From contig OU744450.1 of assembly GCA_916610825.1 (NCBI GenBank), positions 9,754,261-9,818,260 of the forward strand: a DNA stretch of 64,000 nucleotides, in the 5' to 3' direction. The DNA comes from Haliclystus octoradiatus. Taxonomy: Eukaryota > Cnidaria > Staurozoa > Stauromedusae > Haliclystidae. Of this stretch, positions 23,001 through 35,000 are shown piece by piece. The position numbers and the translations under genes are program-made. Numbering within the stretch: position 1 is the stretch's first letter; each line of letters begins with the position of its first letter. Below the pieces are notes generated by a model. The model was given only the letters and a program-made list of their open reading frames with translations, was not told where the DNA came from and searched no databases.

Positions 23001-26000
23001 GATGATCAACTCGGTGAGAAGCCAATTAACGCCTTCAAAAAGTCAACATACAGAGCACAAGAGCGGACGCCAGCCAAGCATGGCAGTCACAACAAAGCTT
23101 CAAAAGGTGACACGTGCGGTCGTTGTGGAAAAACTTACGCAAAAGACGATTGTCCAGCACAAAACTTGGAATGTACCTGGTGTAGTAAAAAAGGACATTT
23201 AGAAAAATATTGCTTTACAAAGGTAAAATCCGAAAATTACATACAATTATCTCAAATAGGAACAAGTAAAAATTTGATTTCGTTCAAAACAAAGCATCAA
23301 GCTGTAACCAAACATGTTAATTGGTTAGCAGACACAGGGGCTGGTTGTGACGCTATGGGGCTCACAGACCTCCACAAACTTATGGGAAATAATGCTGTAG
23401 CCCTCAAAAGAGACAAAGAGACACTTGTAGGTCCAAATGGGTCCACTTTAGAGTCTCATGGGTGTGTCAAAATGACCCTCTCCAATAAAGAGAAGTCCTA
23501 CACAGCACTAATCCACATCTTAGACACTGCCAATCACCCCCTTCTAAGCAGACAAGGATGCATTCAATTAGGCCTGATCCATGACGACTGGCCCAACAAT
23601 ACAGCACGACATTTATCGCGACCACCTTCATCAAAAGCAAAAGCTAAAGAACTGCATGATGCTAGCGACCATGATCTTGATCCATGAAATACTGGAGACA
23701 TTGTACACATTCAACATCCTAGGACCCGTTTATGGGACACCACTGGTGAAATAATTACCTTGTGCCCTGGTCGCCGTAGCTACTTAGTCAAAACAGAAAG
23801 TGGACGACTAAATTGGAGAAACCGTCGTTTCCTGCGTCGTTACCATTCAAATGAAGAGGAAGAAGATGCTTCAACAGAAGAAGAGGAAGACATAACTGAA
23901 GAGGAAGACATAACTGAAGAGGAAGAAGAGAACACAGAAGATCAAGAAGATAGTACAATCATATCTCGTGATAAAACTGATAAAGATAAAATTAGTCTAC
24001 GTAGAAGTACAAGAAATAGCAAATCCCCATGTCGCCTTAAGTTATAAATTTAATCAGATTTCTCTAGGAGGGGCATGGAGGCTACGTCATAAAGGATATA
24101 ATTAGAATTAGGCATTTTGCAATAGACATGTGATTAATGTAATATGTAGTCGTATGTCGTTAGTTAATAAAATATTGAAAGTAAGCAAGTGTCTTATCTT
24201 GACTACGATTCTTATGATATACTCAAAGGAGTAGCTTACAGAACCGATCCTACTTTTTTGCGATTCGCTGCAGCGAAAAGTGAATCAAGCCAATGCAATT
24301 CATCTGAAAATGATGTTGTCATGAAATTTTCAGCAAACAAGATGGCGGGATGAAATTTGTAGCCTGTGTTTCTTATCAATTGTGAATCTCCAGTCACCAA
24401 ATAACACAAACAAACACATAGCTTCTCCATCGAACCAAAGCTTTTCTCATTTGAGTATCCTTCTTTTCAATTTTTAGATCAATCATTATATATAAAATTG
24501 TTCAAATGTCGAAGGACATATTTACGAAGAGAACGGTAAAAATATTTGATGTCGTAGAGCTTCATTTCCTTTACGAGTAAATGAAACTCTCCTTTCTCTT
24601 TCCTCTCTTCAAATATTTTCCGGACCTAGAATGGTTTACTGTATTTTCCTGCATAAACTCTACGTCTTCTGAGCAGAAACATTTGAATAATTTGTAGTCG
24701 TGCAAGCAATACAACTTCCAAACTGACTAGTGCCATGATGGATTTTCATAAAATGTGAAAGTTGGCTCGCGAAACAAATTTCAAGTGGAAATCAACCATC
24801 GAAAATTTTGCAGCGAAAGTAGCCACGCATTTTTCGCTGCAGTGAATTTTCCATCAAGTGGAAACCCGGCTTAAGGAAGATTTATTGAATGAAATCGGAA
24901 AATTCAAATTTTACATCAAATTTCAAACATTAACAATTTAATGACATTTTAGAGATTTGTGAGTTTTTCTAGATTGAATTGTTTGTGTCATACAAATGGG
25001 AAATGAATTATTCGTTGGATATACTAGCCTATAGTTCTACATTTATAAATTATTTTGATGATTTCTCTCTTTTAATCAACAGGTCAGAGGAAGAACAAGA
25101 GGTTGGTACCGAGCTCGATATTTGTGAATTTAATAATCTAAATCATGCCAAAATGAATTAATAATTGCTATTCCACCATCTCTAAATTTTTTTGTAGAAA
25201 GCGATTGAAGCTCTTGTAGGACATATTTGGAAGAAAAGTACACTGTTTGCAAAGGTTAGATGATTATTTTAAAATATTGGAAATTATCTTGCTATATTTT
25301 TAGTTTTACATTTAACGAGTACAACTTAATCAATAAGGTGGGTTTACAGAATTGAAAAAGGACAGCATTTGTCACCTGTAAGCAACTGCAGAATGATTTG
25401 TGATGCACATGAACTGATCTTGGACTGCTTCATGTTAATGAAATTGTACCGCTTTCCAACATTATGCTTACATTGTGCTTCTTCTTAAACCAACCTATAT
25501 ACATTTTCGAGACAGTATTATTCACAAGGACCTACGTTTCGTATTCTGTTGGAGTGTGAATAGCTCTTCTGTTTAATATTTCAAGCAAGGTCCAATAAAG
25601 GTTTTAAACTTCCAAAATCCTTTTTAACAACAATAATAAATGAAAAATTTATATGATTCAAAATACTATATTATATTTCATTAATTGTTTTACACAATCC
25701 GCATCTCTCAAAAGGTATGAAAATATCTATCTAGGAGCTCAATGCAGCAAATTTACTATTTTGTACTACTTGAACAAATTTGTAATGGAATTGAATTTCT
25801 ATGAATAGTTGGAGAAACATACTTTCAAACAAACCATTGCATTTAACATTATAACAAGTTTCTAGGCTTCTGATTTTGCACCAGCCTTCTGAGATCGAAT
25901 CTAAGATTTAAGGGTTGCAACTCTTATCAAACCCCGATTTCAAGCAACAGGAAATTGCTTGGAATATCACAAAGGTGTGCTTATTTTTGGTGTTCTTCTA

Positions 26001-29000
26001 TCCCCTGTGAAATAGCCCATTGATGAACCCTGAAAGGCACACTTTTCAGATTGCAGTATATTATAACTAAATGCTGTAAAATTCCTTTGATAGAAAGCAA
26101 GGCCAAAGTCTGACCCCGTGCTAAGGAAAAGAAAACATGAAGGTAATTAATCACATAGATACTAATCAAACTAGTTTTAACAAATGTTGGAAAACAATCA
26201 GGATCTCATCTCATGTGTTGCCGCAAGAAAGCATGAATTAAATGTTCTTTCATTATGCGCTATGTAATACTCCGTCAGTTCATTATGGTGCCACGTGTTC
26301 AACCTATGGTTTGACAGAAAGAAATGTTTTTGCATTGATTATGTGTGTTTACTTTTTGGTAAGGATTTACTTTGAGGGAAGGATTAGCGCACTGATAATA
26401 TAGAGCAACCAGGCCTCGGACAGATCTGATCATATCTGGTTGACTATGGTTCAAATCCCTGATGCTCATCTCAGCCTTAACGTTTTCTGAAATATTACAT
26501 GACTATGAGTGCCATCTTCTGATTGAGGATGGAATGATCCAGAGAGAATTGCATTGTGAGTGGCTGTGGCGCATTGTTTCACGATGAAAATCTTTTTCGA
26601 ACATTTATGAAAAATTAAAAATCACACTGTAAAAAATGTAATGTAAAAAATTGTAAAATAATATGCCTACTATTTAACTTAAAAAAATGGATGTTTCAAC
26701 TCATGAATAATGCAACTTGAACTTTACAGTCATAAATTACTCATCAAAGACAAATATGTTTCATTTAGAAACAAAAACTGTTCGAACCTCGGCAGTTTTG
26801 GTCTTTTGTGTCAGAAATTATGGATTCCCATAGTCGCTACATATTCTCCTTGAAGTCTGGCAATGGAATCATCGGTCTATGTAAGTCTATGGGCTACACG
26901 CAGGTTATGGGATTCATATTTCAGTAGATAGGCCTACCCCCTTCCTGGTGAGTGAGTTATTTGTTACAGTATTAAGTTACTGAATAAATTAGTTTCAACT
27001 CAAAAGAAACATTGTGCATTTTCACAGATCCTGCCGTTTCCAAATAAACCTTAGGGGTGGCTGGTACACTTGCTAGCACTCAATTAACTCAACAATCAAA
27101 GTTGACAAACCCTTTCTAACAACCAAAACAATATGGCCATGGTTCCATTAATTTTTGTTGTGTGCAAGCGTTGTATTTTTTTTATTTTTTTTATTGCAAT
27201 TGATACGCCCAATGGTGTATTTTGCTGAATTATAATAACAACAAAATTTATGTAATTTTCAGAGAATAACGACGATGTGAATGGGAAGAAAGGCAAACAA
27301 GATGAAGCAACTTCAAACCTTACACCTGTAGAAAGGTAATACTGCAGAATATGCTAACTGAATATTTAGGATTTGTATTGTATAATAGTAGGCCTAGGCT
27401 AGATTAAATTTATAACCAGTTTGTTTTAAATTTGTCATTCTGGCTCCATGAACTGTTTGTGAACCTTTTGTCAACCGTTCAAGAAGTTTGTGAAATGTCA
27501 ATGAACTTGAGAAACTATTTTCGCATGGAAATTTTTTGTCAGTGGTTTGATCGATTTGTTGTCAAATTTTGCTTGTTTAGTTCTAAGGTTTGATTAATTT
27601 GCATTGAAAGTTTCATGGAAAATAATGTACATTTTACCAAAACATGTGCCGTTTACAACCGGATTATTTGACATTTGTTTTTTTATATATTACCTATCTA
27701 TCTAATAGTAGCATGTATGCCTAGCTTAGCCTACTATATATATGCTAGCAGGGTTTTACAATATTGTCTGGTTTGCTCAATAACGGTTGTTACCATTTAT
27801 TTTCATGCAGAGTAGCAAATGCTGTTGCGCCGTTACATGCAATGTCATACATTGAGCAAATAAAGGTAATACACTATGAAACCTCAGCTAGGATGACAAT
27901 CATGTGATCATCAAGATCATTCTTTATTTTCTATACAGTGTAGCCTCATAATTAATTATGCCATAATATAGTGAATTTTTTAGGAACAGAATGCTGTTAA
28001 CAGAGAACAACATAACCACCTCCCACTGGCAAATTTATGACCATTCAAAAGCACTTGAATTCCAGCTAGAAATTTTAGCCAGAGTATTTTCTGAATTTTA
28101 TTTCTTCCAATCTTCCAAAATTGATTTCACTTCTATAAGACAAATGTAGATAAATAATAGTGCTCAATGATATCAGAGCTTTAATATGTAAACGAAATGA
28201 GTCAAAAAAGATACATGCTGTTCTCGCTACTCAGAGTTTCAAGCCATGCCGACATGAAACTCAGAGTAACGATAACAGTATGTCTCTTTTTTGACTTATT
28301 TTATTTATTTAAGACAAATATGTATACGGTATATACAAATTCTAGGCAATAATCAATTGTTCTCTCTATGAGATTGTTAATAGATTTAGTATAACTTATT
28401 TTAACTCATTCAAACTTTCACATAGGAAGTAGTTTCCACTCAAGAAGGTTTCGACAAGTTGTTGATTATTTTGAAATATGTGAAATAGAACACCACATCT
28501 ATTGTGATCTGTTTGTAATGGAGAATGCAGATAGTATTTTCTCCCTAAAAAAATAACGACAACATTGTCTGCAATGTTTGCTATATCCTAATAGTATTCT
28601 CTGGTTGTTAACATTGAACTTACACATAATATTGAATATTTTATGTGGAATTGATGAGTTTTAATAAATTATTGAATTTGTAGGAATAATTATGTGTATG
28701 TTTTATCGTTTTTGTTTATAAATAATCTTTCATGGTTTATGTTGATCTTCAAAAAACAAAAATTTTATTATTTTTTCAAGATGAAAGAGGAAAAGATGCA
28801 AACAATTTTAAGAAATGTTGGACATCAACTTTCAACTGTTTCTTCAGTAAGCATTTTCAAGAAATATTGTTTTTCATGAATTTATTGTCTCCATTCCTTC
28901 TAAACATTCAACATTAGACTTAAGTCTCAAGTACAAGATAATTGTCCCTTGTAAGGTAATCATCAATCACAAAGGAAAATTTTCAACTGTTAAATCTTTT

Positions 29001-32000
29001 TAACAAAATTCTGTAATAGCTTTACCCCTGCAAAAAACATTTCAGGAGGTAATTAACAGTTCATGAACGTTAAATGACCCCAATTTTCATGAACTGTTCA
29101 TGAATTGTTCATGAGCAGTTCATGAACACTCGCGGATATTTCATGAACTCTTCATGAACTGTTTGTGAACTATTTTTCCCAAGGGCAGTAGTAGTTATAG
29201 GGTCATAAGTCCCTATGACCGGGATCCGACAAAAGTGGATATGCTGGGATCCTTGATCCCAGAAGACTAGTGAAACTCAGAAGAAAATTTATAATTATCC
29301 AATTCATAGGCCAAACCTCAACAAAAAGAAAATTTCAGGAAATGTTCTAAGATTCCAGAAGGCTAAATCGTTTGTCGTACACTGTCTATGACTTTATTGT
29401 ACTATCTTTCGTTTTTATTAGAAAAAAATGTCATCCATAGTAGCTAAAATTAAATTTCCAAGAAACGCAGTTCAGGAGCCTTCTTAACTTCTCACGAAAC
29501 ATTTCACGAGCAATTAACATTAAACATATGACTTTCATGAATGGGGCTGTTTTACGGCAGAGACACAATAAGAATCTTTGGAGTTAAAAGTTTCATTGTT
29601 CTGAGGCGGGATGAACAGAGAAAATTCAATAGAATAATCCCACGTTTTTCCCTGGCATTAACAACGAAAAATCTGAAATCGACAAGTAACTCCGAAAAGG
29701 CTTATACTGTAGCCATCTGCCTATAGCACAAGCTACAGTGAAACCTGTATATAACAGCCATCTACGAGAGGTAGATGAATTAACCACTATAGACAGGTGA
29801 CCTATATATACAGGTTTGATTCAATAGAAAATACGATTTTAGACAGTGCAAGAGTGACCGCTATAGACAGATGGCCGTTGAATAGAGGTAACCGTTATAA
29901 CAGGTTTGACTGTGTCATATGCCCTTTTCTGCGAATAAAAAATTTGTATGTAGTATAATTATTGATTAGGATTCTGAGCATTGGGATTTTTGATTTGTGA
30001 AAATTGACTAATACAATAAGAAAAAGGCCTTTCACAGAAAAGTCCCTACATCCCAGAAAGGGTAGTAACAGCCCTGTTTGTGAAAACCCGCTTCTGATAC
30101 AAACTTTGTATGACCAAACTTTCTTGATTTTTTATTGAGGGAGTGGGCCTTACTATCCATGAATATTTATATTAATTCATGGATGTTTAATAAAAGTTTT
30201 CAAAGATAATGTGGCTATAGAGTTCTTGTAGCGTTCATGAACTTAGTGAACCAAATTTAACATGATATACCCACCGAGCATGCAATGTTTTTTCTCTATA
30301 AGTAGTATACCTAACATCAACATCATTTATATAATAGGCCACTGTTTTATTTTTAGGGGTCTTGGGTGAGAGATAATATGTAAGTACGATAGATTAAATA
30401 CAAAGACCCCAAGATGTTTTATTGAGAATTGTAATGTTGAAAATTATATTGAACTTGTAATGTGCGCTCAAGACTACTTCATCTTTGTGATTTACAGTGG
30501 TTGATGTTTCAATTTCATTCAAACTGCCGTCAGAGGAAGTAATTTCAACTCAAAAAGATTTCAACAAATCATCGATTCTCTCGATTTCCTTGAATTATAA
30601 CCTGTCTCGTAATTTTCAATGGAAATGCAGATAATATTTCCTTCTGTAAATTGTGTTGCAATGTCAATATGGTCTGCAATATCGGCATTTCTGAAAATCC
30701 GCAAAATTGTCAGATCCACGTACTTTGAAAAGTTACATTGTTCTCTATAATGTTATCTCAATCGTATGTGGATACATTAGAACCTTTCTTCTCAGAACCT
30801 GTACCGGAATAACATCTATTAACTAATTGAATCGAAACCAAAGGCTCTATTGATATTTTCTGTTAATTAGATTATTCATCACATATCATATCTTTCAAAA
30901 TACTGCAAATAATTAAAGAAGCCTCTTGGCTTTATTGGCCAATTATTGGGATGGGTATACAGTACTACCTTAATAATCACTTGAAAAATCTATTGATATT
31001 TGGGCACATAAGGAGAAATCAAGGGAGCCTCATAAAATCATAAGCTGCTGTGGTGAGTGATTTCCGCCTTCGAGTTTTCTACTGAAGTGACTTGAGTGCG
31101 CCAAATATTAATAGGTCATAGAAAACCGTGGCTAATTTCTTTGTATGATAACAAATTATATAACAATTTAGATGAACACAACCGTCTTATTTATAAGTTA
31201 ATGATTTTGAAAATTCATGATCAAATTGGAAATTCTTAATCGTGGTATCAAGTTCAAATTGATCAATTGCGTTTTCTAACCTAAGCTTTGTTCTGTGTTA
31301 ATGTAGTGTTTTGGTGTCATAACTCTAAACCAATCAGATTGATCAAAATCATGTTTGTTATAATGCAATAAATACATTAATGTAACATCATTACTACATT
31401 ATTTGTTTTGAAGTAGAATGGCTTATTTTGAATAAAAGTCATTGAATGCTGGAGATTGAAGAGTGGGATTTTCAATTATTTGTGATATCAACCCAGGTTT
31501 TGAAATTGTGTTGAATGGTCTATTTATTTTATTTACCAAATTAGAAATGCAAATAGTGGCATGTGCTGTCCTTTGCTTCCTATCAAAGAATCAGTAAGTT
31601 ATAATTTTTCTTTTCGACTTTTCCCGTAGCTAAATGTTAGATTTACTATGACTTAACAAATTGCTATTCACAGTGGAGAATATAATTATTATGAGAAATA
31701 TCTTTTATTTAACATGATAAATATTATTTATCTGATAAAGTTGAATGATGGCAGGTAATTAGATTCCTATCAAACTTCATTGCAAAGTCAATTTGGACAA
31801 GAAGACTTTTAAATCTGTAAATCCATTTTAATTCATGTTATCTGTCTGCAAAATAGTGAATTTGTGAGGGTTGCATGACACTATCTTTGTCTAATTTAAT
31901 TAGAAATTGAATGTCTTCCTATCTCTTACCTATTACATAGATGTAATCTTTTCATTTTGAAAATATAAAATTAGCGCATTTGCTATTAATTTCGACCTTT

Positions 32001-35000
32001 GTTTGGTCCTCTAATCATTTATTTAGACATGAACAGCTCATGGACAGTTCATGGAAATTTTGGGCCATTCAACATAATGAACTGTTCATGAACTGCACGT
32101 GAACTCGTGAACTGTTTTTCTCAGGGGATACTCCACAATTGTCAAGTTCTAGCATGAAATCTCTATCATTGCTGTTCTCCAAATCTCTAAACGTTTTTGT
32201 GATCGCTTTTGCCTTTTTAAGTAATAATATTGTGGTTTGCATCAATTCATTTTTTGTAGTGTTAAGCTCAAGGGATTCTCATAGTCAGTATCTACGATAG
32301 CAGGCAGCAGTAGTGCTACACATTGTATTGCGAAAATTCATCACATTTATGACTCACAAGTAATTCATGAACTTTACAAACTTTCATTTCATGAACTATT
32401 CATAAACAGTTCATCAACGTTAAATAACCCAATTTTCATGTAAATTTTTATGATATTTAAATTAACTACCCCTGGGAAGACAATTCATGAACGTTAAACG
32501 GATGTAATAGGAAAAATTATTTTTTAATTTTCATGAATTGTTTTCCACAGGGGTATTTAATTCACAAGCCTAGAATATATTTTTCAGTTGTAGAAAGAGT
32601 AAATTGAGATATCAACAACCTTTATAATCTGTTTGGACAACTTTTGTACATTATGCCAAGATTTAGCAGTTTATTAAAGTTTAATTACTCAATTTGATTT
32701 TCAGAACAGTTCATTTAAAACAGGCCATTTAATGTGAATGGTCAGTTCAGGAACTCAGTATATTTTATATCTTTTTTCCACCATTTCTGTAGACATGGGT
32801 TAACAGCCTTCATTGTTGCTGATTTTGTGATCATATTGCTATGTTTGAATATGATCTTTTTTTAATAGCCTATCAAAGATTTCTATCGAAATAAAGTGGA
32901 ATTTAATGTCGGACCTCATCCAAGTTCGGAAGGTAAACTCGTAATACAAGGCAGAAATAATTTAATTTAATAATCAAATTAAACTCTTAGCTGCTTGACT
33001 GAAATAAACATCAACATTGTTAACAAATTTACAAGGGAAATATGGTACAGCTTGCAACATGCAACCATTATATTAGCAATATTAAACAATGCAGGACAGT
33101 TACCTCTTCAAAAAACAGTTCAGGAGTTCATGAACAATTCATAAACAGTTCATGATGTTGAATGGCCCAAAATTTCCATGAACTGTCCATGAGCTGTTCA
33201 TGTCTAAATAAATGGATAGAGGATCAAACAAAGGTCGAAATTAATAGCAAATGCGCTAATTTTATATTTTCAAAATGAAAAGATTACATCTATGTAATAG
33301 GTAAGAGATAGGAAGACATTCAATTTCTAATTAGACTAGACAAAGATAGTGTCATGCAACCCTCACAATTTTGCATGGCTCCAATTGTTATGAACTGTTC
33401 ATAAACTGAACCTGAATGTTCATGAACCTTCACAGACGATTCATGAACAGTTTATCAACAGTTCATCAAATTTTTGGGCATTTAACATTCATAAACTGTT
33501 CATAAACTCCTGAACTGTTTTTCGCAGGGGTAGTACTATATGTTGTGTACTATATATATCACCGTTTATTGTCTAATCTGTGTGAGTACAATATTGGTTC
33601 GAGTTAGGAAGGAAATCTAAATATAAGTGCCTAAAAGTAAATACATAATAAATTATTAAGTTGGTCGCCTGAGATTAATTTCTATTGTTCCCGCCTATTG
33701 TTCTATATTTCTAATGTTCTTATTCAGCGACCACTCCTTGTTAGCAACCATAATTGGAGGGTCCCTTGAGTGGTCGCTTACGAGGAGTGTGACTGCAGGA
33801 TGGTCAGTATTATCGTGAAGCTCTCAACTGCTCTTCAGTTTCTAGAGAGATTAATACTGTAATCTGAAGTTCTGATGTGAATGGATCAAAATCAGATGGT
33901 ATACTGAAAGAAAATCCAGTCCCTTACAAGTATTGTTCATTAAACTTAACTGCCTATAGATATCTAGATTTGGAATAGGTGCTTGGATGGTAGTAGTAGT
34001 AGTATAGACCGTCACATTATAGGAATGTGCCGTCCCTCTTACACCTAACGTATTTGCTACACAAAGAATGCCACAAATCAAGGTCAGACATAGCTGACAA
34101 AGAAACTTTTAATTAAGACAATTCACGATACAAAACATTATGAAAAGATACTACTTGTCCATAGCCCCGTCGAAACACCATCTTTGGTTGCCAGTGAAGG
34201 ATGTCATGCAGCGGTTGAGGGGCATATATCTTTCGATGTGGCCTAACAAAGACATCTGATGTTGGTGAGCAATAGCAGAGGCAGAAGGGGAAGTTTTCTA
34301 AGTTTAGCAGTAGACAGTAAGTTGGGCCAATGTATTTATAAAGCATGCCGAAGTATGGCGTCATAAGCTGAGTCAAGTAGAGTCAATAGTGAGGTTGGTA
34401 GAACCCACGTTTCAGATGCATATAATAGAACAGGTTCTATCGTGTGTCTGAACAGTCTACTCTTAACTAACGTCAGTGTTGACATCGGACGCCCAGAATT
34501 TATTTGCCCAATCCTGGCCTGGATGATAGGACACATCCATTATGGACACGAGGTGGCTTGTAGAGAGGCATGTACCCACCACCAGACATCAGTCACACTG
34601 AGTCTGCCATGTACATGTTTCTCAAGTGCGAACCCCTGCGTGCAAAACAGTTCAGGAATTTGTGAACATTTCATGAACATTAAATGGCCTTCATTTTCAT
34701 GAATTGTTCATCAACTGTTCATGAACACTTCATAAACCCTCACGGACAGTTTATGAAATTTGGGGCCATTTAACATTCATGAACTGTTCATGAACTCCTG
34801 CACTGTTTTTCTCAAATTCTAATCGACAATGGAAGATCATGTTTTGTATCTCTGTTTTGTCGTTTCCTTTAGGATCTGCGGTTGGTTTCAGACTAGGAAA
34901 TTATAGAGGTAAGTTGAGTTTTTACAAAAAATATTTAGAAGCATAAAATTTACCATCACGCCCTATAATTGAAAAATAAATTCCAACAAGCAATTTTTAT

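Larger units (their letters stand above)
21945..24240 (+). mobile_element. Internally deleted Ty3/gypsy-type LTR retrotransposon, 2.3 kb
   Basis: Two 165-bp LTRs (21945-22109 and 24076-24240), each running TGGAGGCTACGTC...GTAGCTTACA, differ at four positions. A primer-binding-site-like TGGCGCAGTTG follows the left LTR directly (22110). A purine tract (aggaggggca) precedes the right LTR. The flanks are GAACT and GAACC, a 4/5 match to a 5-bp duplication. The body encodes Gag, protease and only the end of Pol; reverse transcriptase, RNase H and most of integrase are missing. The element sits inside the TIR element at 21795-24871 in TRMT2A intron 2. Confidence 0.92.
21795..24871. mobile_element. 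TIR element with TAA target duplication (PIF/Harbinger-like), split by an LTR retrotransposon
   Basis: The left terminus AGCCCGGTTGCCACTTGACG and the inverse of the right terminus, AGCCGGGTTTCCACTTGATG, match at 17/20 and continue with 'gctgcagc' motifs. Both ends are flanked by TAA (21792-21794 and 24872-24874), as for PIF/Harbinger. Removing the LTR element at 21945-24240 leaves about 780 bp. Family assignment is inference. Confidence 0.65.

Noticed and set aside
24979-25161. 60-codon ORF around 25.0 kb as an independent gene
   Set aside because: Only the 19-nt segment 25083-25101 fits TRMT2A between two good neighbouring exons. The rest is intron.
33100-34815. CRISPR-like array of short palindromic repeats
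   Set aside because: The genome is eukaryotic, spacing is irregular, and the repeats are parts of dispersed hairpin elements.
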